A DNA stretch of 5,267 nt from Pseudonocardiaceae bacterium (GCA_025937115.1 JAICSB010000266.1:1-5267); one strand, 5' to 3'; counted from the stretch's first letter, positions 1 through 5,151 are shown. Program-made: numbers and translations. The notes: a model not told the origin generated them from the sequence alone.

Positions 1-208
1 ACGTGTTCACCTCAACGGTGGCACTCCGTTGGAGCCGCGGGCTCTGACTTTATGATATGCAGGCGAACACTTGATTACTCTCATAACCGATGTACGTTTG
101 CGGGCGCACATGGTGCTTGATGTGATCCAGCCATTCCTGCAGATACCGTTCAACTGTTAGCATTGTGGGACCAGCAGGCAATCCATCGCCTGATAATGCT
201 GCGTGCAT
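1..208 (-). pseudogene. Remnant of a phage-type tyrosine recombinase (integrase), N-terminal core-binding region
   Basis: Read on the - strand from an ATG at 208, the frame contains GDGLPAGPTMLTVERYLQEW followed by LDHIKHHVRPQTYIGYESN. This is the typical linker plus SAM-like core-binding domain of actinobacterial phage or integrative-element integrases (usual pattern: TV..YL.EWL...K..VRP.TY..YE..VR.HI). Directly after YESN the frame breaks: the expected VRLHI continues in another frame at 54-68, and the original frame ends in TAA at 50-52. A weak continuation (GSNGVPPLR, then a stop) runs towards the window edge. Upstream of 208 the same frame stays open to about 262 and may hold more of the N-terminus (ARAYGWRQQLL). 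No catalytic domain (R..HxxR..Y) is visible; it would lie left of the window. Intact integrases are about 370-450 residues, so this is almost certainly inactive. Local GC is lower than in the clp genes, consistent with foreign origin. Confidence 0.7.
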
Positions 209-565
209 GTAGTCGAGGACAACGACGAGGAGCTGCTGCCGCCATCCGTACGCTCGTGCTCATACAGCTGATGCTTCGCTGACCGACCTCGCGCTTGGGC
301 TGGTGACTCTTTACCTGCTCCGGCAGTTGCCGCGCGCCGGTGAGTGTCGAGACATTGGCGCGCGGCGTTCGCGTGGGCGGCGGGGACCGCGCTCGCAGGA
401 GTTTGACTCTGTTTGCCTCAGCCCCGTCCGCCCCTCCGCCGCTGCTGTGGACGCGGCACCGCCCGAGGCTCTATCGAAGTGCCGGCCTTGCCGCCATTGC
501 ACCGAGGGCGAGCTTCTGCCCGGCGACTATGAATACCCCCGGCTGTTGAGAGTGGGATGGGGCCG
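209..565. other. Gene-free stretch between integrase remnant and repeat-protein gene
   Basis: Open frames exist on both strands (for example 303-770 + and 311-502 -), but their products are Arg/Ser/Pro-rich, resemble nothing I recognise, lack ribosome binding sites, and the longest lies antisense to the better-supported gene at 566-877. The stretch next to 208 may contain the extreme N-terminus of the broken integrase. The only clear structure is the inverted repeat at 329-366. Confidence 0.5.
329..366. repeat. Perfect 10-bp GC-rich inverted repeat with nested inner stem
   Basis: GCCGCGCGCC at 329-338 is the exact reverse complement of GGCGCGCGGC at 357-366. The 18-nt loop contains a smaller stem, TGTC-GA-GACA, at 345-354. 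No T-run follows on either strand. It lies about 200 bp beyond the stop codon of the - strand repeat-protein gene, so it could end that transcript as a tail-less actinobacterial terminator, or be a protein-binding palindrome or mobile-element relic. The function is not shown by the sequence. Confidence 0.5.
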
Positions 566-877
566 TCAGGAAGTGCTGTCTTTGCCGGAGCTACCCTCTG
601 CCTTCTCAACGAGGAGCTCAGCCTTCTCCTTGACCTTCTCGGCGAGAGGCTCGGCCTTCTCCAGAACCTTCTCGGCGAGTAGCTCAGCCTTCTTCTTGGC
701 CTTCTCGACAAACGACTCAGTCCTCTCAAGGACCTTGTCAACGAGCGGCTCAGCCTCCTCGAGGGTCTGATCCACAACGCCCCTGATCTTCTCCCCTGAA
801 GCCTCCGCTGAGGTGGCCGCTGAGGTCTCGGTTGAGGTGGCCGCTGAGGTCTCGGTTGAGGTCTCCGCTGAATTCAT
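566..877 (-). CDS. Hypothetical protein with five tandem 11-residue amphipathic repeats (LEA/apolipoprotein-like helix)
   Basis: A 103-residue protein read from ATG at 877; GAAGGGAG at 889-896 (- strand) is a ribosome binding site 11 nt upstream. A TTG at 904 in the same frame could give 112 residues but has no good site. Residues 6-27 are Ser/Thr/Ala/Glu-rich, with TSTETSAA repeated exactly at 6-13 and 14-21. Residues 39-93 are five consecutive 11-mers: LEEAEPLVDKV, LERTESFVEKA, KKKAELLAEKV, LEKAEPLAEKV, KEKAELLVEKA. Hydrophobic positions recur on one helix face and Glu/Lys on the other. This is the pattern of 11-mer helices in LEA group 3, apolipoprotein-type and synuclein-type proteins, which fold on lipid surfaces or on drying. 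There is no signal peptide, membrane span or Cys. Codons are GC-rich and regular, which supports real coding. It stands alone, without operon partners. A cytoplasmic stress-protective or lipid-surface role is inference; the exact family is not recognised. Confidence 0.65.
   Translation of the reverse strand: MNSAETSTETSAATSTETSAATSAEASGEKIRGVVDQTLEEAEPLVDKVLERTESFVEKAKKKAELLAEKVLEKAEPLAEKVKEKAELLVEKAEGSSGKDSTS
599..763 (-). repeat. Five degenerate 33-bp tandem units encoding the 11-mer helix
   Basis: Five successive 33-bp units on the - strand encode residues 39-93 of the repeat protein. The units vary in DNA more than in protein pattern (consensus about xEKAExLxEKV), so the array is older than the 24-bp duplication in the same gene and appears to be held by selection on helix periodicity. 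Confidence 0.8.
815..862 (-). repeat. Exact 24-bp tandem duplication encoding TSTETSAA twice
   Basis: Positions 815-838 and 839-862 are identical over 24 bp, each encoding TSTETSAA on the - strand. A partial third copy follows on the upstream side (to about 870). Perfect identity, including third codon positions, points to recent slippage or unequal recombination. Confidence 0.9.
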
Positions 878-1252
878 TGTGTTCGCTGCTCCCTTCGCTG
901 CCAATCGGAGATACCCAATCCGTGCACTCGGAAGGGGTAACGGGAGGTGATCGACAGCCTAGTGCCCTACGCCCCTTCTTGGAAGCATCGACAGCTCGCG
1001 GTGCCCCCAGGTGGTTCCGCGTCCGATTTTGGGTGCTCTGCCGGATCTCCCTTCAGCGTGTCCATGAGTGTCTGCGTCCAGTGTCCGTTCCCCATCGCCC
1101 TCTTCATATCTGCTGTCGCTGTCTGGGTGTTGGGTCTCGTCAAGGGGCTTGGCCCCATCGTTCGTCAGGCGGTTTCTAGTGATCGTCGCAACGCCCGAGA
1201 TGTTCGGGAGTTGCGATGGTTCATGGTCGGCCGGGTCCGGATCGCCGCGGGT

Positions 1253-1525
1253 CGGCGGCCCCGGCCCGAACGCGGCAAGCTGGTGCGCGATCCGGTGCTG
1301 CGGCAGTGGGTGCAAGACCGGCTGGAGAAACGGTGGGTGTTCGGAGCAGATCACCCACGCGCTGCGCGCGAGTTCCCCGACGAGCTGGAGCGGCGCGTGG
1401 TGCACGAGACGATCTACCAGGCGATCTACCGCCCGGAGCGGGGCGGGCTGCGCAGGGACCTGCCTAAGGTGCGGCGCACCGGCCGGCAGCGACGCTTTCC
1501 GTTCGGCTCCTTCAAGCTCTGCTAA
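1253..1525 (+). pseudogene. Truncated, frameshifted IS30-family transposase remnant
   Basis: The frame reading RRPRPERGKLVRDPVLRQWV, then QDRLEKRW, and later EFPDELERRVVHETIYQAIY, then RPERGGLRRDLPKVRRTGRQ, is characteristic of the region before the catalytic domain in IS30 transposases (usual pattern: LE.RWSPEQI...L...FPD....VSHETIYQ.IY..G.G.LR..L...LR.GR). The segment EQITHALR is found only in another frame at 1344-1367. One extra base lies in 1337-1343 (7 nt where the family has two codons) and one is missing at 1368-1369, so the frame is lost and then regained. After GRQRR the homology stops, and TAA follows at 1523-1525. The GHWEGD-type first Asp and the rest of the DDE domain are absent, as is the N-terminal helix-turn-helix. 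It is therefore inactive. The open frame continues upstream to 947 without recognisable transposase sequence. Terminal inverted repeats were not identified. Confidence 0.8.
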
Positions 1526-1780
1526 CCCGCCCCTCCAACTACGCCCCGAACCCCAGCTCAAGGCCACGCCCCGCGCCCGTGCCGTAATGGCCGTGGTCGA
1601 AACACGCGACGCAACCATTCGCCGCGGGCGCCAATGCCCGGGCCTTGCCGTGCCCGTGTCGTGTCTTGCCCTATTTGTCTGATAGCAGGTAGGACGATGT
1701 CTAGTTCCTGTACCGGGGCTGTCGATGTCTGGACATCTTGTGCCCCCGGTTACTTGTCATGGCCGGATGCACCAGCGTCG
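1526..1780. other. Gene-free stretch between IS30 relic and VOC relic
   Basis: No frame here resembles a known protein. A + strand frame open from 1634 only becomes recognisable near 1781, where it enters the VOC remnant. Cytosine-rich, low-information sequence at 1526-1590 and the hairpin at 1711-1751 are the only notable elements. Confidence 0.45.
1711..1751. repeat. Nested imperfect inverted repeat (possible mobile-element end or hairpin)
   Basis: The inner arms GATGTC (1724-1729) and GACATC (1732-1737) pair perfectly around a 2-nt centre. The outer arms ACCGGGGC (1712-1719) and GCCCCCGGT (1742-1750) pair with one bulged C. Together they can form a roughly 40-nt hairpin or cruciform. It lies between the IS30 relic and the VOC relic in non-coding DNA. 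It could be an insertion-sequence end, a palindromic operator or a terminator; no T-run follows. Confidence 0.5.
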
Positions 1781-2011
1781 CGCGAAGCAGATCTGAGGGC
1801 GGCAGTGTTACCCCGCTGGCCGGTTTCGATCCATTCGCGTTGGCGGTGCGACTCACTCCGACCTGCAGCAGTGGCGGGATCGGTTGGACAAGCTCGGCGA
1901 GCCGCACGGCGGCATCGTTGTAGGCCATATCGGCTGGGTGATCGCCGGTGTGCTGACCCTGACGGCATCGAGGTCCGGCGCTACACCGTCGAGAGACACG
2001 ACGGGCAATGA
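1781..2011 (+). pseudogene. Frameshifted remnant of a VOC-superfamily (glyoxalase/dioxygenase fold) protein
   Basis: The C-terminal half of a VOC protein can be read only by changing frame. READLRAAVL (1781-1810) resembles the strand that precedes the substrate pocket. GFDPFALAV (from 1822) fits the usual GFDPFR.GLDH.A.AV with a short deletion. SDLQQWRDRLDKLGEPHGGI, then VVGHIGWVIAGV, is read from 1857. DPDGIEVRRYTVERHDGQ, then TGA, is read from 1955 to 2011. The last switch needs one missing base at 1953-1954, where the family has Arg before DPDG. DPDGIEV followed by a Tyr/Phe-containing strand is the hallmark C-terminal end, and the Glu of IEV is the usual metal ligand. The N-terminal module, with the first His ligand, is missing or unrecognisable. 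At least two frameshifts make a functional product unlikely. Sequencing error is possible but would have to occur more than once. Confidence 0.7.
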
Positions 2012-2061
2012 ACGACTAGGCCTGATGCGGCTCCCGCAGCGGCCAGATCGGAGCGCTCGCC

Positions 2062-2067
2062 TAGACT
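2062..2067 (+). promoter_or_regulatory. Possible -10 element of the tig promoter
   Basis: TAGACT fits the actinobacterial TAnnnT -10 pattern and would place the transcript start about 57 nt before the tig start codon. No convincing -35 hexamer is seen 16-18 nt upstream, so this is a weak call. Confidence 0.3.
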
Positions 2068-2131
2068 TGTTCCACCTGCTGCCCGGTCGGGGCTGTGCTG
2101 GCCCGTCCCGTCTTTCCTTGAGGAGTACTTC

Positions 2132-3481
2132 GTGAAGAGCACCGTCGAACAACTCAGCCCGACGCGGGTGAAAATCAACGTCGAGGTGCCGTTCGACGAG
2201 CTGAAGCCAGACTTCGATCGCGCTTACCGAAAGATCGCCCATCAGGTCAACATCCCGGGATTCCGGCCGGGCAAGGCGCCTGCCCGGATCTTGGAGCAGC
2301 GGCTTGGTCGCGGTGTGGTGCTCGAAGAGGTGGTCAGCGCGATGGTGTCGGCGAAGTACGCCGAGATTGTCCAGGCGGGCGAGGTTCACCCACTGGGCCG
2401 TCCGGAGATCGAGGTCACCAAGGTCGAGGATGGGGACCACGTCGCGTTCACCGCTGAGGTCGACGTCCGACCGAAGATCGAGATGCCGGTGTTCAACGAG
2501 CTCGCGGTGTCCGTCGACGACGTCGCGGTGACCGACGCGGAGGTCGACGAGCAGCTAGACGGGCTCCGCTCCCGCTTCGGCACTCTCACTTCCGTCGAGC
2601 GTCCCGTGCAGCAGGGCGACTTCGTCTCACTGGACCTCTCGGCGACCGTCGACGGCGCGGAGGTCGCGGACTTGGCGACCACCGATCTTTCCTACGAGAT
2701 TGGTTCCGGCCAGCTTATGGAGGGTATCGACGACGCGCTGGTCGGCGCCTCGCAGGGCGACGAGCGAACGGTCACCGCCGTATTGGCCGCCGGAGAGCAT
2801 GCCGGGCGCGAGGCGGAGATCACGGCGAAGATCCAAGCAGTGAAAGAGCGAGAGTTGCCCGCGGCCGACGACGAGTTCGCCCAGCTCGCTAGCGAATTCG
2901 ACACCATCGACGAGCTGCGCGCTGACCTTCGCACGCGGCTTGGCCGGGTCAAAGCGATGCAGCAGGGCGCCCAAGCCAGAGACAAGATCCTCGAGATATT
3001 GCTTGAGACCACCGAAGTGCCCTTGCCTGCGGCGATCGTCGACTCTGAGTTCGAGTCGCGTAAGCACGAAGCCCTGCACGCCTTCGAACACAATGAGGCG
3101 CGTCTCGGCCAGTGGCTGGAGCAACAGGGCCATACCGCCGAGCAGTTCAACACCGACCTGCGCAACTCGGCGGAGGAGACGGTCAAGGCGCAACTCCTGC
3201 TCGACGCGATCGCCGATACCGAGGATGTCTCGGTCACGGACAACGACCTCAGTGAGCGCATCATGTTCCAGGCGCAGCGCAAGGGCGTCAGCCCCAACGA
3301 CTACGCCCTGCAGCTTCAAAAGGCTGGCGAGTTGGGCACTGTCTACGCTGACGTCCGCCGCGGCAAGGCGCTGGCCGCTGTGCTGAGCCAGGCCACCATC
3401 ACCGATGCCAGCGGAAATCCGGTCGACATCGACTCGCTGATCGACTCGACGACGCCGGGGCACGCGGTGGTTGCCCGGTGA
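2132..3481 (+). CDS. tig: Trigger factor (ribosome-associated chaperone and peptidyl-prolyl isomerase)
   Basis: A 449-residue trigger factor, which docks at the ribosomal exit tunnel, shields nascent chains and has prolyl cis-trans isomerase activity in the cytoplasm. The N-terminal ribosome-binding domain (about 1-145) carries the signature loop GFRPGKAP at 43-50. The FKBP-type isomerase domain (about 155-242) includes QGDFVSLDLSATVDG, YEIGSGQLMEGIDDAL and the closing VKERELPAADDEFA. The C-terminal helical domain that cradles substrate spans about 250-425 and includes RRGKALAAVLSQATITDASG. The GTG start at 2132 is fixed by AGGAG at 2121-2125, 6 nt upstream, and by the family start MKSTVEQLSPTRV. 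The domains look complete. The protein ends in DIDSLIDSTTPGHAVVAR, whereas many relatives carry a longer acidic tail. It is followed by a 171-bp gap with a ClgR-like site, so clpP1P2 is probably transcribed separately, though readthrough is possible because no clear terminator is seen. Confidence 0.97.
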   Translation: MKSTVEQLSPTRVKINVEVPFDELKPDFDRAYRKIAHQVNIPGFRPGKAPARILEQRLGRGVVLEEVVSAMVSAKYAEIVQAGEVHPLGRPEIEVTKVEDGDHVAFTAEVDVRPKIEMPVFNELAVSVDDVAVTDAEVDEQLDGLRSRFGTLTSVERPVQQGDFVSLDLSATVDGAEVADLATTDLSYEIGSGQLMEGIDDALVGASQGDERTVTAVLAAGEHAGREAEITAKIQAVKERELPAADDEFAQLASEFDTIDELRADLRTRLGRVKAMQQGAQARDKILEILLETTEVPLPAAIVDSEFESRKHEALHAFEHNEARLGQWLEQQGHTAEQFNTDLRNSAEETVKAQLLLDAIADTEDVSVTDNDLSERIMFQAQRKGVSPNDYALQLQKAGELGTVYADVRRGKALAAVLSQATITDASGNPVDIDSLIDSTTPGHAVVAR

Positions 3482-3502
3482 TCCAGGCTGCCGATGACGT
3501 AA

Positions 3503-3516
3503 CGCTCTGAGCGAAC
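3503..3516 (-). promoter_or_regulatory. Candidate ClgR operator upstream of clpP1P2
   Basis: Read on the - strand the site is GTTCGC-TCAGA-GCG, an exact match to the ClgR box GTTCGC-N5-GCG described for Streptomyces. It also matches the core CGCYNANRGCG of the Corynebacterium ClgR motif. It lies 137 bp before the clpP1 start codon. ClgR is a Cro/Xre-type activator of clpP and related genes in Actinobacteria. I infer that it activates clpP1P2 here; the gene for ClgR itself is not in the window. Confidence 0.75.
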
Positions 3517-3554
3517 TGTGGGCGCGTTAGGAAGTAGTCGGTGCTCTCCTTCGT

Positions 3555-3560
3555 TAGGGT
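3555..3560 (+). promoter_or_regulatory. Possible -10 element of the clpP1P2 promoter
   Basis: TAGGGT fits TAnnnT and its first base lies 39 bp downstream of the last base of the ClgR-like box, a spacing that would allow activation from upstream. No clear -35 is present, as is common at activator-dependent promoters. The predicted leader is about 85 nt. The call rests on this hexamer and the context only. Confidence 0.25.
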
Positions 3561-3610
3561 CGGCAGTGTCCACCGCGTCGGAGTTCGGATAGATCTCCCA
3601 GCCGGACCCT
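3556..3610 (+). other. Long-range inverted repeat in the clpP1 leader region
   Basis: AGGGTCGGC at 3556-3564 pairs with GCCGGACCCT at 3601-3610, giving nine base pairs and one bulged base around a 36-nt loop, ending about 43 nt before the clpP1 start. It could be an RNA structure in the leader if transcription starts upstream of it. It overlaps the weak -10 candidate, so both cannot be right as leader and promoter. Confidence 0.3.
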
Positions 3611-3652
3611 CACCCATCCGCAGGTGGCCTTGATGACAGAAGGCAGGCACAC

Positions 3653-4291
3653 GTGACCTCCGACCACATCGCTTCGGCCGTGCCGCTGCCGGGCGCTCCC
3701 ACGATGCGGGCCGCCACGGCTGGCCTCAACCTGACGGACTCGGTGTATGAGCGGCTGCTCCGAGAGCGCATCATCGTCCTCGGATCCCAGGTTGAGGAGA
3801 ACATCGCCAACCAGATCTGCGCTCAGCTCTTGCTGCTGTCGGCGGAGGATCCCGACCAGGACATCAGGCTCTACATCAACTCGCCGGGCGGCTCGGTCAC
3901 CGCAGGAATGGCCATCTACGACACGATGCACCTGATCGAACCCGACGTGGCGACCTACGCGATGGGCTTGGCCGCCTCGATGGGGCAGTTCCTGTTGTCC
4001 GCGGGCACCCGCGGCAAGCGATACGCCCTGCCGCATGCCCGGATCCTCATGCACCAGCCGTCAGCCGGCGTGTCCGGCACTGCGGCGGACATCGCGATCC
4101 AGGCGGACATGCTGATCAAGCACAAGCGTGAGATGGCGGAGCTCATCGCCGAGCAGACCGGTCAGTCAGTAGAACGGATCATCACCGACTCTGACCGGGA
4201 CCGTTGGTTCACCGCGGAAGAGGCCCGCGAGTATGGCTTCGTCGACTACGTCCTCACCCGCGCCAACTCGTTGCCCGACGCGAGCCTGTAG
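3653..4291 (+). CDS. clpP1: ATP-dependent Clp protease proteolytic subunit ClpP1
   Basis: A 212-residue serine peptidase of family S14. Together with ClpP2 it forms the two-ring chamber that degrades proteins unfolded by ClpX or ClpC in the cytoplasm. The catalytic triad is complete: Ser109 in GLAASMGQF, His134 in ILMHQPS and Asp183 in [26 protein letters not shown] (73-92) carries the substrate-binding strand and oxyanion-hole glycines. The spacing of the triad equals that of Mycobacterium tuberculosis ClpP1 as I recall it (98/123/172), with about 11 extra N-terminal residues. The GTG start at 3653 has AGAAGG 9 nt upstream. An ATG at 3704 (Met18) is an alternative that would shorten the propeptide but lacks an obvious site. 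The N-terminus is probably removed by self-processing, as in relatives. It lies 17 bp before clpP2 in the same operon and behind a ClgR-like operator. Confidence 0.96.
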   Translation: MTSDHIASAVPLPGAPTMRAATAGLNLTDSVYERLLRERIIVLGSQVEENIANQICAQLLLLSAEDPDQDIRLYINSPGGSVTAGMAIYDTMHLIEPDVATYAMGLAASMGQFLLSAGTRGKRYALPHARILMHQPSAGVSGTAADIAIQADMLIKHKREMAELIAEQTGQSVERIITDSDRDRWFTAEEAREYGFVDYVLTRANSLPDASL

Positions 4292-4297
4292 AGCTTC

Positions 4298-4303
4298 GAG
4301 GAG
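4298..4303 (+). promoter_or_regulatory. Ribosome binding site fixing the clpP2 start
   Basis: GAGGAG sits 5 nt before the ATG at 4309. The frame is open much further upstream (from 4204, inside clpP1), and further ATGs occur at 4333, 4348, 4363 and 4378; only 4309 has a good site at proper spacing. Confidence 0.75.
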
Positions 4304-4308
4304 CCCCG

Positions 4309-5010
4309 ATGAATCACCTGCCCGGAGGCGCTATGCCGCACGATCGCATGCCCCAAAATCATATGTCCGAAAATCATATGTCCGAAAATTACCTGCCCCA
4401 GTCGCGATACGTCCTGCCCTCGTTCATCGAGCGCACCAGCTACGGGGTCAAGGAATCCAACCCTTATAACAAGCTGTTCGAGGAGCGCATCATCTTCCTC
4501 GGCGAACAGATCAACAACACCTCGGCCAACGACACGATGGCGCAGTTGCTGGTGCTGGAGTCCGCCGACCCGGACCGTGACATCTGGATATACATCAATT
4601 CACCGGGCGGGTCGTTCACCGCGATGACGGCGATCTACGACACGATGCAGTACATCCGACCGGAAATCAATACGGTCTGCCTCGGCCAGGCCGCTTCAGC
4701 TGCCGCGGTGCTGCTCGCCGCAGGGACTCCGGGTAAACGGATGGCGGTTCCTAATGCCCAGATCCTTATCCACCAACCGGCCACCGAGGGCGTGTTCGGG
4801 CAGGTGTCGGATCTGGAGATTCAGGCTGCCGAGATCCAGCGGATGCGCCGCCTGCTGGAGGCCACCCTGGCCCACCACACCGGGCAGACCGAAGAGCGTA
4901 TCCGCGCCGATATCGACCGGGACAAGATCTTGACCTCTCCGGAGGCCAAGGCGTACGGGATCATTGACGATATTACCCAGATCCGGAAGCTCTCCGCGGT
5001 CAGAACCTGA
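4309..5010 (+). CDS. clpP2: ATP-dependent Clp protease proteolytic subunit ClpP2
   Basis: A 233-residue S14 serine peptidase and partner of ClpP1. In the actinobacterial ClpP1P2 complex, the ClpP2 ring is the docking face for the Clp ATPases. The triad is intact: Ser130 in [10 protein letters not shown], His155 in ILIHQPA and Asp205 in [28 protein letters not shown] (95-114) holds the oxyanion-hole glycines. [20 protein letters not shown] (34-53) is the conserved mature N-terminus of actinobacterial ClpP2. Residues 1-33 are an unusual Met/Asn/His-rich leader made largely of four pentapeptide units, about 20 residues longer than the M. tuberculosis protein. It is probably a propeptide. Starting at Met24 (4378) would give a near-standard length, but the ribosome binding site at 4298-4303 supports 4309. 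It is co-transcribed with clpP1 (17-bp gap). Confidence 0.96.
   Translation: MNHLPGGAMPHDRMPQNHMSENHMSENYLPQSRYVLPSFIERTSYGVKESNPYNKLFEERIIFLGEQINNTSANDTMAQLLVLESADPDRDIWIYINSPGGSFTAMTAIYDTMQYIRPEINTVCLGQAASAAAVLLAAGTPGKRMAVPNAQILIHQPATEGVFGQVSDLEIQAAEIQRMRRLLEATLAHHTGQTEERIRADIDRDKILTSPEAKAYGIIDDITQIRKLSAVRT
4339..4398 (+). repeat. Four 15-bp tandem units in the 5' end of clpP2
   Basis: Four in-frame 15-bp units encode [15 protein letters not shown] and ENYLP. The two central units (4355-4369 and 4370-4384) are identical over 15 bp; the outer ones have diverged. They are markedly A/T-rich compared with the rest of clpP2, and each of the first three contains an ATG. Confidence 0.85.
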
Positions 5011-5129
5011 CCCTGTGTAGCGCGACACGCCGAGCGAGCAGCGCAGTCGTGTCCGCCGGCCAATGTCAGGAAGGCTGATCCTCCCGCACGGTGGGGTCGG
5101 ACGGGTACCGTCAAGCACACACGCAGCCA

Positions 5130-5151
5130 GGCGCGCTGCACATCACGCGCC
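5130..5151 (+). other. 6-bp inverted repeat just before the clpX ribosome binding site
   Basis: GGCGCG at 5130-5135 pairs with CGCGCC at 5146-5151 around a 10-nt loop, ending directly before the purine-rich stretch GGGAAGGACGAGAGG. The 165-bp gap between clpP2 and clpX (5011-5175) shows no clear terminator or promoter. This small hairpin could influence clpX translation or be chance in GC-rich DNA. Confidence 0.25.

Noticed and set aside
303..770. 155-residue + strand open frame
   Set aside because: It overlaps the better-supported - strand repeat gene in antisense. Its repeated FSxxxSAFS segments are simply the complement of the 33-bp coding repeats. No ribosome binding site or recognisable domain.
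905..960. GGGTAT on the - strand (about 911-916) as a general-stress sigma factor -10 for the repeat-protein gene
   Set aside because: The expected GTTT-like -35 element is not at the required 14-16 nt spacing; the nearest GTTA is too far away.
1144..1156. GGGGC-TTG-GCCCC hairpin as a terminator
   Set aside because: Only five pairs and no T-run; such short G/C stems are expected by chance in this sequence.
959..1618. 219-residue - strand open frame
   Set aside because: It lies antisense to the IS30 relic. Composition is Arg/Ala/Pro/Gly-rich, typical of shadow frames in GC-rich DNA, with no recognisable motif.
2012..2131. tRNA gene upstream of tig, as found in some actinobacteria
   Set aside because: No cloverleaf, no TTCGAAT-type T-loop and no acceptor stem pairing could be found in this gap.
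2627..3463. 278-residue - strand open frame antisense to tig
   Set aside because: A shadow of the trigger factor gene; the GC-rich third positions of tig keep the opposite strand open.
4204..4308. Upstream extension of clpP2 into the end of clpP1
   Set aside because: The frame is open, but the encoded Arg/Pro-rich residues do not match ClpP2, and GAGGAG at 4298-4303 places the start at 4309.
5103..5111. GGGTACCGT as a clpX promoter -10
   Set aside because: It fits TAnnnT or GGGTAY alone, but no -35 partner is present at suitable spacing, so it is not listed as a feature.
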